DNA of 64,000 nucleotides, taken from the NCBI GenBank assembly GCA_023460935.1, contig JAEWOI010000044.1, positions 1-64,000 on the forward strand. Reading direction: 5' to 3'. Position numbers and translations under genes: made by a program. The notes beneath the pieces are model-generated. The model did no database searches, was not told where the DNA came from, and saw only the letters and a list, made by a program, of their open reading frames with translations. The stretch is from Actinomycetes bacterium. GTDB taxonomy: Bacteria > Actinomycetota > Actinomycetes > Propionibacteriales > Propionibacteriaceae. Shown in pieces: positions 25,070 to 33,900 of this stretch (position 1 is its first letter; each line of letters starts with the position of its first letter).

Positions 25070-26515
25070 ATGTTCGATTTGGCCGCGGCGAGCGGACTCG
25101 AGGCGCTGGACTACCTGCGCGCGTCGTTCGAGGCGCAGGTGGCGGCGGAGGTGCGCCAGCTGCAGGCCATCGCGCACCTGGCCGAGCTGCACCGGGCTGA
25201 TTCGGAGGAAGCCGTGCTGGCCGGTACCGCCGCCCTGGCCGACGATGCGGCGCACCGGCGGCAGCGCAACCAGCGTCCTGGAGCGGACGGCGCCGCGCCG
25301 ATCGCGGAGTGGCTGGCGCTGGAGGTGGGGCCGCTGCTCGGCATCAGCCCGGTCGCCGCCGCCCTGCTGCTGGCCGACGTGGTCAACCTCCGCGACCGGC
25401 ACCCGCTGCTGTGGGACGCCGTACAGGCCGGCCGGGTGCGGTTCTGGCAGGCGAAGCAGATCACCCGGCGCAGCGCCGCGGCCGGCCTCAGCCTGCAGGC
25501 GGCCCGCTCGGTGGACGAGCAGTTGGCCCCTGCGGTCGAGCGCCTGCCGTGGGGTCGGGTGCTGAGCCTGCTCGAAGGGCTCATTGTGGCGGCCGACCCC
25601 GAGGGAGCCGAGGCGCGGGCCGAGGCCGGCCGCGGGGAACGGTTCGTGCGCCGGGCCCGCACGGTGACCGATGGGGTGGCGACGATGATCGCCCGGGTCG
25701 GGCTGGGCGACGCGATCCACTTCGATGCGATGCTGAACCGGCTCGCAGAGGTGCTGGCCGAGCGCGGGGACACCGATCCGGGCGAGCTCCGCCGCGCGAA
25801 GGCGTTCGGCATCCTGGCCACCCCGGCGCGAGCGCTGGCGATGCTGCAGTCTGCCGTCCAGCCGCCGCTCGACCTGCCCGCGGAGGGTGAGCCGGACGCG
25901 GGCGGCCGCGGCCCCACGGGCTGCGCAGGCCACGTCTGCGGCACGATCACGGTCGACCCCGAGCGGCTGTTGCCCCGATCGACGCTGGTCGTCCATGTCT
26001 CGGACCAGTCCCTGCTCTCCGGCTCGGGCGTGGCCCGGGTGCCGGACGGCTGCCCGGTGCCGGTGAGCCGGTTGCGCGAACTGCTGGCGGACTCACGGGT
26101 GACGGTGCGGCCGGTGTTCCAGCCCGGGCAGCTGCCGGCGGTCGACTGCTACGAGATCCCCGCACGGCTCCGGGCCGCGGTGCTGCTCCGCGACCCGTAC
26201 GAGGTGTTCCCGTTCGGCACCCGGCGCTCCGCCGGTCTCGATCTCGACCACACCGACCCGTACGACCACGGCCCTGGAGCGCCGCCGGGACAGACCCGGC
26301 CCGGAAACCTCGGGCCGCTGTCGCGGCGAGCGCACCGCGCCAAGACCCACGGCGGCTGGCAGGTGCAGCAGCGCGCCCCCGGCTTCTTCGAGTGGACCTC
26401 GCCCTACGGCTTCCGCTACCTGGTCGGGCCCCACGGCACTATCGCCATCGAGCGCGCCCTGCATGAGTACGAGCGGTGGCGTCCCGGCGAGGACGAGTAC
26501 GACGACGTCGCCTGA
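25070..26515 (+). CDS. DUF222/HNH (13E12-repeat family) protein
   Basis: A 481-residue protein with an N-terminal DUF222 helical domain (about 20-330) and a C-terminal HNH-nuclease motif: DLDHTDPYDHG, then NLGPL, then RRAHRAKTHGGW. The group is repeated in many actinomycete genomes and is thought to be mobile or selfish; function is unproven. The cysteine often seen before the final His pair is Ser here, so a structural zinc may be missing. I chose the ATG at 25070 because TAAAAT ends 7 nt before it; ATGs at 25040 and 25061 are alternatives. The gene directly follows a tRNA gene. Confidence 0.85.
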   Translation: MFDLAAASGLEALDYLRASFEAQVAAEVRQLQAIAHLAELHRADSEEAVLAGTAALADDAAHRRQRNQRPGADGAAPIAEWLALEVGPLLGISPVAAALLLADVVNLRDRHPLLWDAVQAGRVRFWQAKQITRRSAAAGLSLQAARSVDEQLAPAVERLPWGRVLSLLEGLIVAADPEGAEARAEAGRGERFVRRARTVTDGVATMIARVGLGDAIHFDAMLNRLAEVLAERGDTDPGELRRAKAFGILATPARALAMLQSAVQPPLDLPAEGEPDAGGRGPTGCAGHVCGTITVDPERLLPRSTLVVHVSDQSLLSGSGVARVPDGCPVPVSRLRELLADSRVTVRPVFQPGQLPAVDCYEIPARLRAAVLLRDPYEVFPFGTRRSAGLDLDHTDPYDHGPGAPPGQTRPGNLGPLSRRAHRAKTHGGWQVQQRAPGFFEWTSPYGFRYLVGPHGTIAIERALHEYERWRPGEDEYDDVA

Positions 26516-26785
26516 TCAGCCGGCTTTCGGCGCGTCCTTGTCCGGCGGGGCCGCCGGCGGGTTCTGCCCCGGCTTGTTCTGGGCGGGCCAGAACGCGATC
26601 GCGAGGATCGCCAGGCCGGTGGCGTTGATCCACACCGCGTCCATGCCTTGCGCCATGCCCCACAGGTAGACGCCGCCGACGAAGGCGAGCGACAGCATCC
26701 GGAACTTGAACTCCTCGTTCACCCGGAAGCCCCAGTACATCGCGGCCAGTCCGGCGACGCTCAGGACCCAGATCAGGATCTGCAT
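26516..26785 (-). CDS. Small membrane protein, unknown
   Basis: An 89-residue protein with two to three hydrophobic helices (about 3-20, 28-46, 50-68) and a Pro/Lys-rich cytoplasmic-type tail. The ATG at 26785 has a GGAGG site. It begins MQILIWVLSVAGLAAMYWG. A longer open frame to 27181 overlaps the next gene and lacks support. Its stop codon abuts the stop of the HNH gene with no gap. I do not recognise the family. Confidence 0.7.
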   Translation of the reverse strand: MQILIWVLSVAGLAAMYWGFRVNEEFKFRMLSLAFVGGVYLWGMAQGMDAVWINATGLAILAIAFWPAQNKPGQNPPAAPPDKDAPKAG

Positions 26786-26807
26786 CGTTCGGCCCTCCGC
26801 TGTCGCC

Positions 26808-27812
26808 TCAGTGCACCCTACCGGCAGCAGCCACCTGCTCACCCGGCCGCACTGGTCCGGGCGGGGTGCCGTCTCCGAAGGGGCGGCCGCCGAGCGACTC
26901 CCGCCCGTGCGGGGTGAGCCAGCCGGCCAGGTCGGGGCCCTTGGGCACGATGCCGGTTGGGTTGATGTCGTGGTGGACGACGTAGTAGTGCTGCTTGATC
27001 TGCTCGAAGTCGACGGTGTCGCCGAAACCGGGCGTCTGGAAGAGGTCGCGCGCGTACGCCCACAGCGCCGGCATCTCGGTGAGCTTGTTCCGGTTGCACT
27101 TGAAGTGGCCGTGGTACACCGGGTCGAACCTGACCAGGGTGGTGAACAGGCGCACGTCCGCCTCGGTGAGCTGGTCCCCAACGAGGTAGCGGCGAGTGCT
27201 CAGTCGCTCCTCCAGCCGGTCCAGCGCGGCGAACAGCCGGTCGTAGGCCTCCTCGTAGGCCTGTTGCCGGCCGGCGAACCCGCACCGGTACACCCCGTTG
27301 TTCACCTCGGTGTAGACCCACGAGTTCACCTCGTCGATCTCGTCCCGCAGGTGCTCTGGGTACAGCTGCGGGGCGCCGTCGCGATGGAACGCCGTCCATT
27401 CCAGCTCGAAGTCGATCGTGATCGAGGGGAAGTCGTTGGTGACCACCCCGCCGGACGGCACGTCGACGACCGCCGGCACGGTGATGCCCTTCGGGTAGTC
27501 AGGGAACCGGGCGAAGTAGGCCTGTTGCAGCCGTTCGATGCCGAGCACCGGGTCGACCCCGCCGGCGTCGAGGTCGAACGTCCACGAGCGCTCGTCGTGG
27601 GTGGGGCCGCAAAGGCCCATACTGATCGCGTCCTCCAGCCCCAGCAGGCGGCGGACGATGATCGCCCGGCTGGCCCACGGGCATGCCCTGGCCGCGACGA
27701 GCCGGTAGCGCCCGGCCTCGACCGGCCAGCCGTCCCGGCCGTCCGCCGTGATCCGGTCGGGGATGTACTTGGTGTCCCGCTGGAACTCCGGCTCAACATA
27801 ACCCTTCGCCAT
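26808..27812 (-). CDS. Glutathionyl/mycothiolyl-hydroquinone reductase (Xi-class GST-like)
   Basis: A 334-residue member of the PcpF/YqjG/ECM4 group that removes a thiol from S-conjugated hydroquinones. The N-terminal thioredoxin fold has the catalytic Cys in ARACPWASRAII, and the C-terminal helical domain reads LVGDQLTEADVRLF. E. coli uses glutathione, but actinomycetes usually make mycothiol, so the physiological thiol is probably mycothiol (inference). The ATG at 27812 has GGGAG. It lies 23 bp after lysG on the same strand. A longer frame to 28028 lies inside lysG. Confidence 0.88.
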   Translation of the reverse strand: MAKGYVEPEFQRDTKYIPDRITADGRDGWPVEAGRYRLVAARACPWASRAIIVRRLLGLEDAISMGLCGPTHDERSWTFDLDAGGVDPVLGIERLQQAYFARFPDYPKGITVPAVVDVPSGGVVTNDFPSITIDFELEWTAFHRDGAPQLYPEHLRDEIDEVNSWVYTEVNNGVYRCGFAGRQQAYEEAYDRLFAALDRLEERLSTRRYLVGDQLTEADVRLFTTLVRFDPVYHGHFKCNRNKLTEMPALWAYARDLFQTPGFGDTVDFEQIKQHYYVVHHDINPTGIVPKGPDLAGWLTPHGRESLGGRPFGDGTPPGPVRPGEQVAAAGRVH

Positions 27813-27835
27813 CGGATGCTCCCTTTGCCTGGTCG

Positions 27836-28735
27836 TTACCCATTCTGGAGCAGTGCCCGGGCCGCCCCCCGCCGGACGGCCGCGCCCACCGCGTCGAGGC
27901 TCGGGGTCTGCAGCGACCACTGCTGCCAGAAGAGCCGGACGTCCTGGTGCCGCAACCGCGACCCGGGCACGGCCGCAAGGTCCACGCCGGCCCAGGCCCG
28001 TCCCTCCAGGTCGGGCAGCATTCCCCACCCGTAGCCGTGGCGTACCGCCTCGCCGAACTGGGTGCTGGCCGGCACCAGGTGCCGGGGTGGGGCGCCAGCG
28101 TCCACCCCCGCCTGTTCCAGCGCCAGGGCCTGCAGCCGGTCGTGCTCGTCGAACACCACGACAGGCGCTGCGGCCAGCGCCCGTGCGCTGACCCCGTCTG
28201 CGAACCAGCGCGCAGCGAACCCGGCTGCCGCCACCGGGCGGTACCGCATCGCGCCCAGCGGCTCCACCGTGCAGCCCTGGACCGGAGAGCGGTCGCTGGT
28301 GATCGCTGCCATCGCCGTCCCGTCCCGCAGCAACTCGGTGGTGCGGTGCTCGTCCTCGCGCAGGAAGGCCAGCCGCACCGAGCCGGCCACCTCGGCGAGG
28401 GCTGGCAGTACCCAGGTCGCCAGGGAGTCGGCGTTCACCGCCAGGCGGACCTCCGGCCGCGTGTCCTCAGCGGTGGCGAGAGTGGCCTCGGCGTCGGTGG
28501 TGAGCGCTGCCAGCTGCCGGGCCAGCCGCAGCACCTCCCGGCCGGCCTCGGTGGGCAGCACCGGCCGGGTCCGCCGCAGCAGCACCGCGCCCACCGAGCG
28601 TTCCAGCGCCTTCAGCCGCTGGCTCACTGCGGACGGGGTCAGGTGCAGCTGCTTCGCCGCAGCCTCCAACGTCCCGTGATCGGCCACGGCGGCCAGCGCC
28701 CGGAGTTGGGGCAGGTCCCAGTCCACAACCGCCAT
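27836..28735 (-). CDS. lysG: LysR-family regulator LysG/ArgP
   Basis: A 299-residue LysR regulator with N-terminal HTH (LEAAAKQLHLTPSAVSQRLKALE) and a periplasmic-binding-like effector domain. It belongs to the ArgP/IciA/LysG subgroup that senses basic amino acids and activates a divergent exporter. That exporter (lysE) starts 71 bp away in the opposite direction, which supports the assignment. The intergenic region should hold both promoters. Confidence 0.92.
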   Translation of the reverse strand: MAVVDWDLPQLRALAAVADHGTLEAAAKQLHLTPSAVSQRLKALERSVGAVLLRRTRPVLPTEAGREVLRLARQLAALTTDAEATLATAEDTRPEVRLAVNADSLATWVLPALAEVAGSVRLAFLREDEHRTTELLRDGTAMAAITSDRSPVQGCTVEPLGAMRYRPVAAAGFAARWFADGVSARALAAAPVVVFDEHDRLQALALEQAGVDAGAPPRHLVPASTQFGEAVRHGYGWGMLPDLEGRAWAGVDLAAVPGSRLRHQDVRLFWQQWSLQTPSLDAVGAAVRRGAARALLQNG

Positions 28736-28806
28736 ACTAAGCGCCGCTAAGGGAACCGCAGAAAGATTCGCTGGACTGCAACATTGTCGCGGCCTAGCTT
28801 CGAGTC

Positions 28807-29415
28807 GTGTTCACCACCGCCGTCGCCGGGCTCGGGCTCGGGCTGGGCCTGATCGTCGCCATCGGCGCGCAGAACGCCTACGTCCTGCGCCAGGGCCTGC
28901 GCCGGGAGCACGTCGGGCTGGTCGTGGCCATCTGCGCGCTCAGCGACATCGCACTGATCAGCGTGGGCACGGCAGGGGCCGGCGCCGTCATCTCCGGCAA
29001 CCGGCCGCTGCTGGTCACCGTCACCGTCCTCGGCTGTGGGGTGCTGCTGTGGTACGCGGTCGCGGCCCTGCGGCGAGCCCTGCGTCCGGGGGAGCTGCGC
29101 CCGGACGGGGCGGGCGCCGCTGCCGGGCTGCTGCCGGTGGCCGGCACGGCCCTCGCGCTCACCTGGCTGAACCCCCACGTCTACCTCGACACCGTCGTGC
29201 TGCTGGGCTCGGTGGCCGCCACCCATGAAGCGCCCTGGGTCTTCGCGGCCGGCGCGATGGCCGGCAGCATCGCCTGGTTCCTCGCCCTCGGGTTCGGTGC
29301 CCGGGCGCTCGCGCCGCTGTTCGCCAAACCCACGGCCTGGCGGGCCTTCGACGCCGGCGTGGCCGTGGTGATGCTGCTGGCCGCCGCCGGCCTGGCTGCG
29401 TCCCTGTTCGGCTGA
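28807..29415 (+). CDS. lysE: LysE/ArgO-family basic amino acid exporter
   Basis: A 202-residue membrane exporter with about six hydrophobic helices. The N-terminal LIVAIGAQNAYVLRQGL motif is diagnostic of LysE/ArgO. It exports L-lysine and/or L-arginine, relieving excess from peptide uptake. The GTG at 28807 lies 6 nt after TAGCTT, with TGGACT 17 bp further up, so a leaderless transcript is likely. Divergent lysG is the expected activator. Its stop precedes the convergent ligB stop by 1 bp. Confidence 0.93.
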   Translation: MFTTAVAGLGLGLGLIVAIGAQNAYVLRQGLRREHVGLVVAICALSDIALISVGTAGAGAVISGNRPLLVTVTVLGCGVLLWYAVAALRRALRPGELRPDGAGAAAGLLPVAGTALALTWLNPHVYLDTVVLLGSVAATHEAPWVFAAGAMAGSIAWFLALGFGARALAPLFAKPTAWRAFDAGVAVVMLLAAAGLAASLFG

Positions 29416-29416
29416 G

Positions 29417-30910
29417 CTACCCGGCCAGCGAGCGCACGGTCGCCACGGTGTCGGCCTCGTTCGCGGTCTTGTCCTCGCGGTAGCGGACGACGCGGGCGAA
29501 CCGCAGCGCCATGCCGCCCGGGTAGCGGGTCGAGCGCTGGATGCCGTCGAAGGCGATCTCGACCACCTGCTCGGGGCGGACGTGCACGACGTGGCCCTCG
29601 CGGGAGGTTTCCAGCGCGAGGAACCGCTCGGTCTGCCAGGCGAGCATGGCGTCGGTCATGCCCTTGAACGTCTTGCCCAGCATCACGAAGCCGCCCGTGG
29701 CCGGGTCGCGGGCGCCGAGGTGGATGTTGGACAGCAGGCCCCGCCTGCGCCCGCTGCCCCACTCCACGGCGAGCACCACCAGGTCGAGGGTGTGCACCGG
29801 CTTCACCTTCACCCAGGAGGCTCCGCGCCGCCCGGCCTGGTAGCCGCCGTCCAGCCCCTTGACCACCACGCCCTCGTGCCCGGCGGCCAGCACCTGCCGG
29901 GAGAAGTCCTCCGCCGCCGCCGGGTCGGCCGTGACCAGCCGGTCCACCAGCAGCTCCGGCGGCAACAGCCCGGCCAGGTGGCGGTGCCGCACCTCGGCCG
30001 GCTCGTCAACCAGGTCGAGGTCGTCGATGTGCAGCAGGTCGAAGAAGAACGGCCGCAGCACCACCCCGACCGAGGCGGTGTCCTGGAACAGCATCGGCCG
30101 GCCGTCGGGACGCAGCGCAAGCGCCTCCCCGTCCAGCACGAGGCGGGCGGACGGCAGCGCCGCCACGGCCGCCACCACCTGCGGCAGGCGCTCGGTGATG
30201 TCGTCAAGGCTCCGGCTGTAGACCCCGATCCGGTCCCCGTCGCGGTGCACCTGGATGCGGATGCCGTCCAGCTTCGACTCCACGGCCACCGGCACGCCGG
30301 TGCCGAAACCGGCCAGGGCCTCGCCAACCGTCGGAGCGCTGGAGGCCAGCATCGGCAGCACGGGACGGCCGACCTGGAGGGTGATCGCTGCCAGCGCCTG
30401 GGCGCCGCCGGCAGCCGCGGCCACAGCGACCACCGGAATCGAACCGGAGAACATCGCCGCGCGCCGCACGACGTCGATCGGCACGCCGAACGCTGCGGCG
30501 ATCGCCGCCAGCAGCACCCCCTCCAGGGCGCCCTGTCGGGTCTCACCGGTGACCAGCGCGGCCAGGAAACCCTGCTCGGTTGTGGTCGCCGCACCGAACA
30601 GCTCGGCGAGCAGTCCCTGCCGGGCCGCCTGGGAACCGGCGCCGCCGAGCAGGCTGAGCTCCGCGAAGACCTGGTCGACCTCGGCCACCGTGAGCACCGG
30701 CTCCTCCGCAGGCGCCGGTCGCTGGACCAGCGAGCGCCAGCCCACTCCGGTCCTTCGCTGGCGCAGCGACCCGGAAAGGTAGTGCGCAACGATCTCCAGC
30801 TCGTCCGGCTCCGCCCGGGCCAGCGTCTCAGCCAGCGCTGCGACCTTGGCGGTCCGGGCGCTGGTGGCCGCCACCCGCGCGGAGGTCTGCACCACCTCGT
30901 TCAGAAGCAC
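29417..30910 (-). CDS. ligB: ATP-dependent DNA ligase, LigB type
   Basis: A 497-residue ligase that seals nicks with ATP. An N-terminal helical DNA-binding domain (1-190) precedes the nucleotidyltransferase domain with Lys213 in ESKLDGIRIQVH (motif I), VLDGEALAL (motif III), GHEGVVVKG (motif IV) and WVKVKP (motif V), then an OB-fold. Architecture and length match mycobacterial LigB, which is dispensable beside NAD-dependent LigA. The GTG at 30910 follows a CATAGT -10-like hexamer by 6 nt. Confidence 0.93.
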   Translation of the reverse strand: MLLNEVVQTSARVAATSARTAKVAALAETLARAEPDELEIVAHYLSGSLRQRRTGVGWRSLVQRPAPAEEPVLTVAEVDQVFAELSLLGGAGSQAARQGLLAELFGAATTTEQGFLAALVTGETRQGALEGVLLAAIAAAFGVPIDVVRRAAMFSGSIPVVAVAAAAGGAQALAAITLQVGRPVLPMLASSAPTVGEALAGFGTGVPVAVESKLDGIRIQVHRDGDRIGVYSRSLDDITERLPQVVAAVAALPSARLVLDGEALALRPDGRPMLFQDTASVGVVLRPFFFDLLHIDDLDLVDEPAEVRHRHLAGLLPPELLVDRLVTADPAAAEDFSRQVLAAGHEGVVVKGLDGGYQAGRRGASWVKVKPVHTLDLVVLAVEWGSGRRRGLLSNIHLGARDPATGGFVMLGKTFKGMTDAMLAWQTERFLALETSREGHVVHVRPEQVVEIAFDGIQRSTRYPGGMALRFARVVRYREDKTANEADTVATVRSLAG

Positions 30911-30961
30911 CCGCCAACTATGGGCAGCGCCGGTCGCCCTTGTCGAGAGCGGTCGAGGCCC

Positions 30962-33900
30962 CTACGGCCCGACGATCCTCCCTTCGACGGCGGCGCTGAC
31001 CGGCGAGTTGTCGGCGATGTGGTCGATCGTCACCTGCAGCAGGTCGTCGCCGGGCTGGGCGACGTTCGTCGCCTCGGTGAAGATGGTGTAGCCGTCCCCG
31101 CCGGTGAGCATGAAGTCGTTGGTGACCAGCCGGATCGAATCGGTGTCGGTGATCGCCGTCTCCGCACCGCCGATGCCGTCGGGCGTCCGCCACATGCCGG
31201 TCACCTCCGGCTCGCCACCGTTGCACGTGAACGTCGCCCGCAGCCCGGAGACCTGCGGGAACCGGCCGGTCGCGATGGATGAGTCGCACACCGGGGAGAA
31301 GCCGTTCTCGAAGGCCTCCCGCAGCTGGGCACCGGTGAAGGTCACCAGCACCGTCCGGTTGCCGAAGGGCAGCACCGCGAACACCTCGCCCCACGTGATC
31401 TCGCAGGGTCCCTCACCCGCGGACGGTGGGTCGCAGACCAGGTCGGCCCGCAGCCCGCCGGAGTTGGTGTAGGCGGCGTCCACGCCCGGGTACTTCGCCC
31501 GCATCGCGTCCGCGACGAGGTTGCCCATCGCCGACTCCTTCAGCCGGGTGGGGTCGCGCCGGATGTCCGCCGCCTGGGTGCCGATCACCTGGTTGCGGAG
31601 CTCTGCGGTCTCCGCGTTGGCGTCGTCGATGATGTCCTGGACGTCGCCGCGCGGAGCGACCCCGAGGGTCTTGGCGACCCGGGTCGCGCCACCGGCCCAC
31701 GCCACGTCGCCGCCCTTCACCATCAGTTGCAGGACGCTGTAGGAGGCGCCGGCATTGATGCCCTCTGTGATCAGGATCCGGCCGCGCATCAGGTTGGATA
31801 CGCGGTGGGTGTGGCCCACGATCATCGCGTCCACCGTGGTGTTCTGCAGCTGGTCCGCGATCGCGAGGATCGGGCCGTCCCACTCCTCGGCCGGAGTGTT
31901 ACCGGTGGCGTTGGTGCCCGATGCGGTGCCTTCGTGGATCACCACCACCTGCACCTTCACCCCCAGCCGGCGCAGGCGTTCCGACTCGGCCTTGATGCGC
32001 GGGCCCTCGTCGAGGAACTTCAGGCCTTCGGTGGCATCTGCCGAGACCAGCTCCGGAGTGCCCTCCAGCCCGGCGCCGATCACACCCACCCGCACGCCGT
32101 TCACGTTGAACACCCGCGACGGCGTCACCCAGGCCGGAGCCTTGCCGGTGACGGCATCGACGATGTTGGTGGCGAGGAACGGGAAGTGCGCCCTGGCCTG
32201 CTGCTCCAGCAGCCGGGTCACGCCGTAGTCGAACTCGTGGTTGCCGTAGGACGTCGCGTCCAGGCCCCAGGCGTTCTCGACGTCGATCGCCGGCATGTCC
32301 TGCAGCAGCGAGGAGTTCGCCGGCGAGGCGCCGACGTTGTCGCCTGCGGCTAGCAGCAGCTCCCGGCCCGGTAGCTGCGCGGCCTCCTCGTCGAACATCG
32401 TCGCGAGGTACGCACCGCCGCCGACCAGCGCGTTGCGACCGTTGTCGTAGGTGCGGGTGGTCGGCTCGAGCTGGCCGTGGAAGTCGTTCAGCCCGAGGAT
32501 GCCCACCGGGGTGTACCGGAACCCTCCCGAGACCACCTTCCGCAGCACCTTGCCCTGGCCGTGCTGCGGCTGCGGCACCCCGAGCAGGAACGCCAGCGTC
32601 GGGGCGAGGTCGATCGAGCGCGCCTTCACCGTGCCGCGGGCGATCCCGCGGCCACCGGCGAGGAACGTCGCCCGCAGGTTGGTGTTCGCCGACAGCTCCT
32701 GCACGTCGGGCACGTAGCCGTGCTGGCCGAAGAAGGCCGAGCGCGCGACCAGGGTGCCGGGCGTGGCCGCGTCGAACTGGTAGGGCACAGCGGAGAACAC
32801 CACCAGGTCACCGGTGCGGGTCGGGTGCGCCATGTCGGCGGTCGAGCCCGGACCGTTGGGGATGTAGCGGGCCTCCGCCTTGGTGAAGATGCGGTCGATC
32901 AGCGGCCAGCCCTCCGGCTGCCCGTCGCCACTCCAGTCGTTGTTGTCGGACAGCGCGAGGAACGCCTCCTTGATCTGCGCCAGCGTGCTCGCCTCGTCGG
33001 CGGCAGCCACCTGCTGCAGGTTGGGGTTCGCCGGGTCACGGCCGGCGAGGTTGAGGTAGATCTGGACGGTGCCGCCGGCCCAGCAGGCCTTGGCCTTGCC
33101 GATCGTCTCCCCGGTTGCCGGGCGGCAGTTCGAGGTCTGCGGCTTGCTCAACAGGCCGAGGTCGACCAGCACGCGGGAGGCGTCGATGGCCAGGAACTGC
33201 GGCGCGAAGCCGTGGTCGGAGGCGACGAAGGTCGCCGGATCGCTGCCCACCAGCGAGCGCGCGAGCCGCAGGGTGGTGTCCGCCCCGGCGTAGGCGGCCT
33301 TCAGGTAGCCCTCCCTCGCCCGCACCCTGCCGTCGGCCACGTGGTCGAGGTTCACGTCGTCGTAGGCGGGGTTCGCAGCACCGTTCGGCAGGCGCCTGGT
33401 GACCAGCCCGAGGAACTGGTGGGAGAACTCGTCGGTGACCGGGTAGCCGGCCAGCAGCAGGTCCGGCCGGTACTTGTTGGCCACGTAGCGCAGCATCGGC
33501 AGGTGCGCCTTCGACCAGGCCAGGCCCTGCTGGACGTAGGTGTCCTCGGAGACGATGCCGGCCTCCACGACGGCGAAGTCGGCTGCCGTCGAGGTGGGGA
33601 ACTTCACTGCCAGGTACTCGGCGAAGTCGGTGATTCCTGCTTCGCCCGGCCACCCGGGCCAGCTGGCGATCGCCCGGGTCACCGAGGTGTGGAACAGCCG
33701 CAGCCGGGACAGGTCGGGGCTGAGCGTCTCGACCTTGACCAGGAAGCCGGCGGTGCTGCCGTCCAGGTCGCCGCCGGAGAGCTTCACTTTCACGTCGGCC
33801 CACTCGCCCTGGCGGAGGTCGGCGACGGCCTGGCCGCCGGACTTGGTGCGGGAGAGCAGCACCCGGTTGTAGTTCACCTTCGCGTCATTGCTGCTGTCGT

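Noticed and set aside
24914..26515. Prophage or integrative element at tRNA-Arg
   Set aside because: No integrase gene and no direct repeat of the tRNA 3' end could be found in the window.
26516..27181. A 221-residue protein extending the small membrane protein upstream
   Set aside because: The extension is antisense-like, Arg/Ser/Thr-rich sequence overlapping the hydroquinone reductase gene; a GGAGG site marks the ATG at 26785.
28736..28806. A CTAAGCG/CGCTAAG element as a LysG-binding palindrome
   Set aside because: The two halves are mirror-image rather than inverted repeats, so they do not form a LysR-type site. The true site is not obvious.
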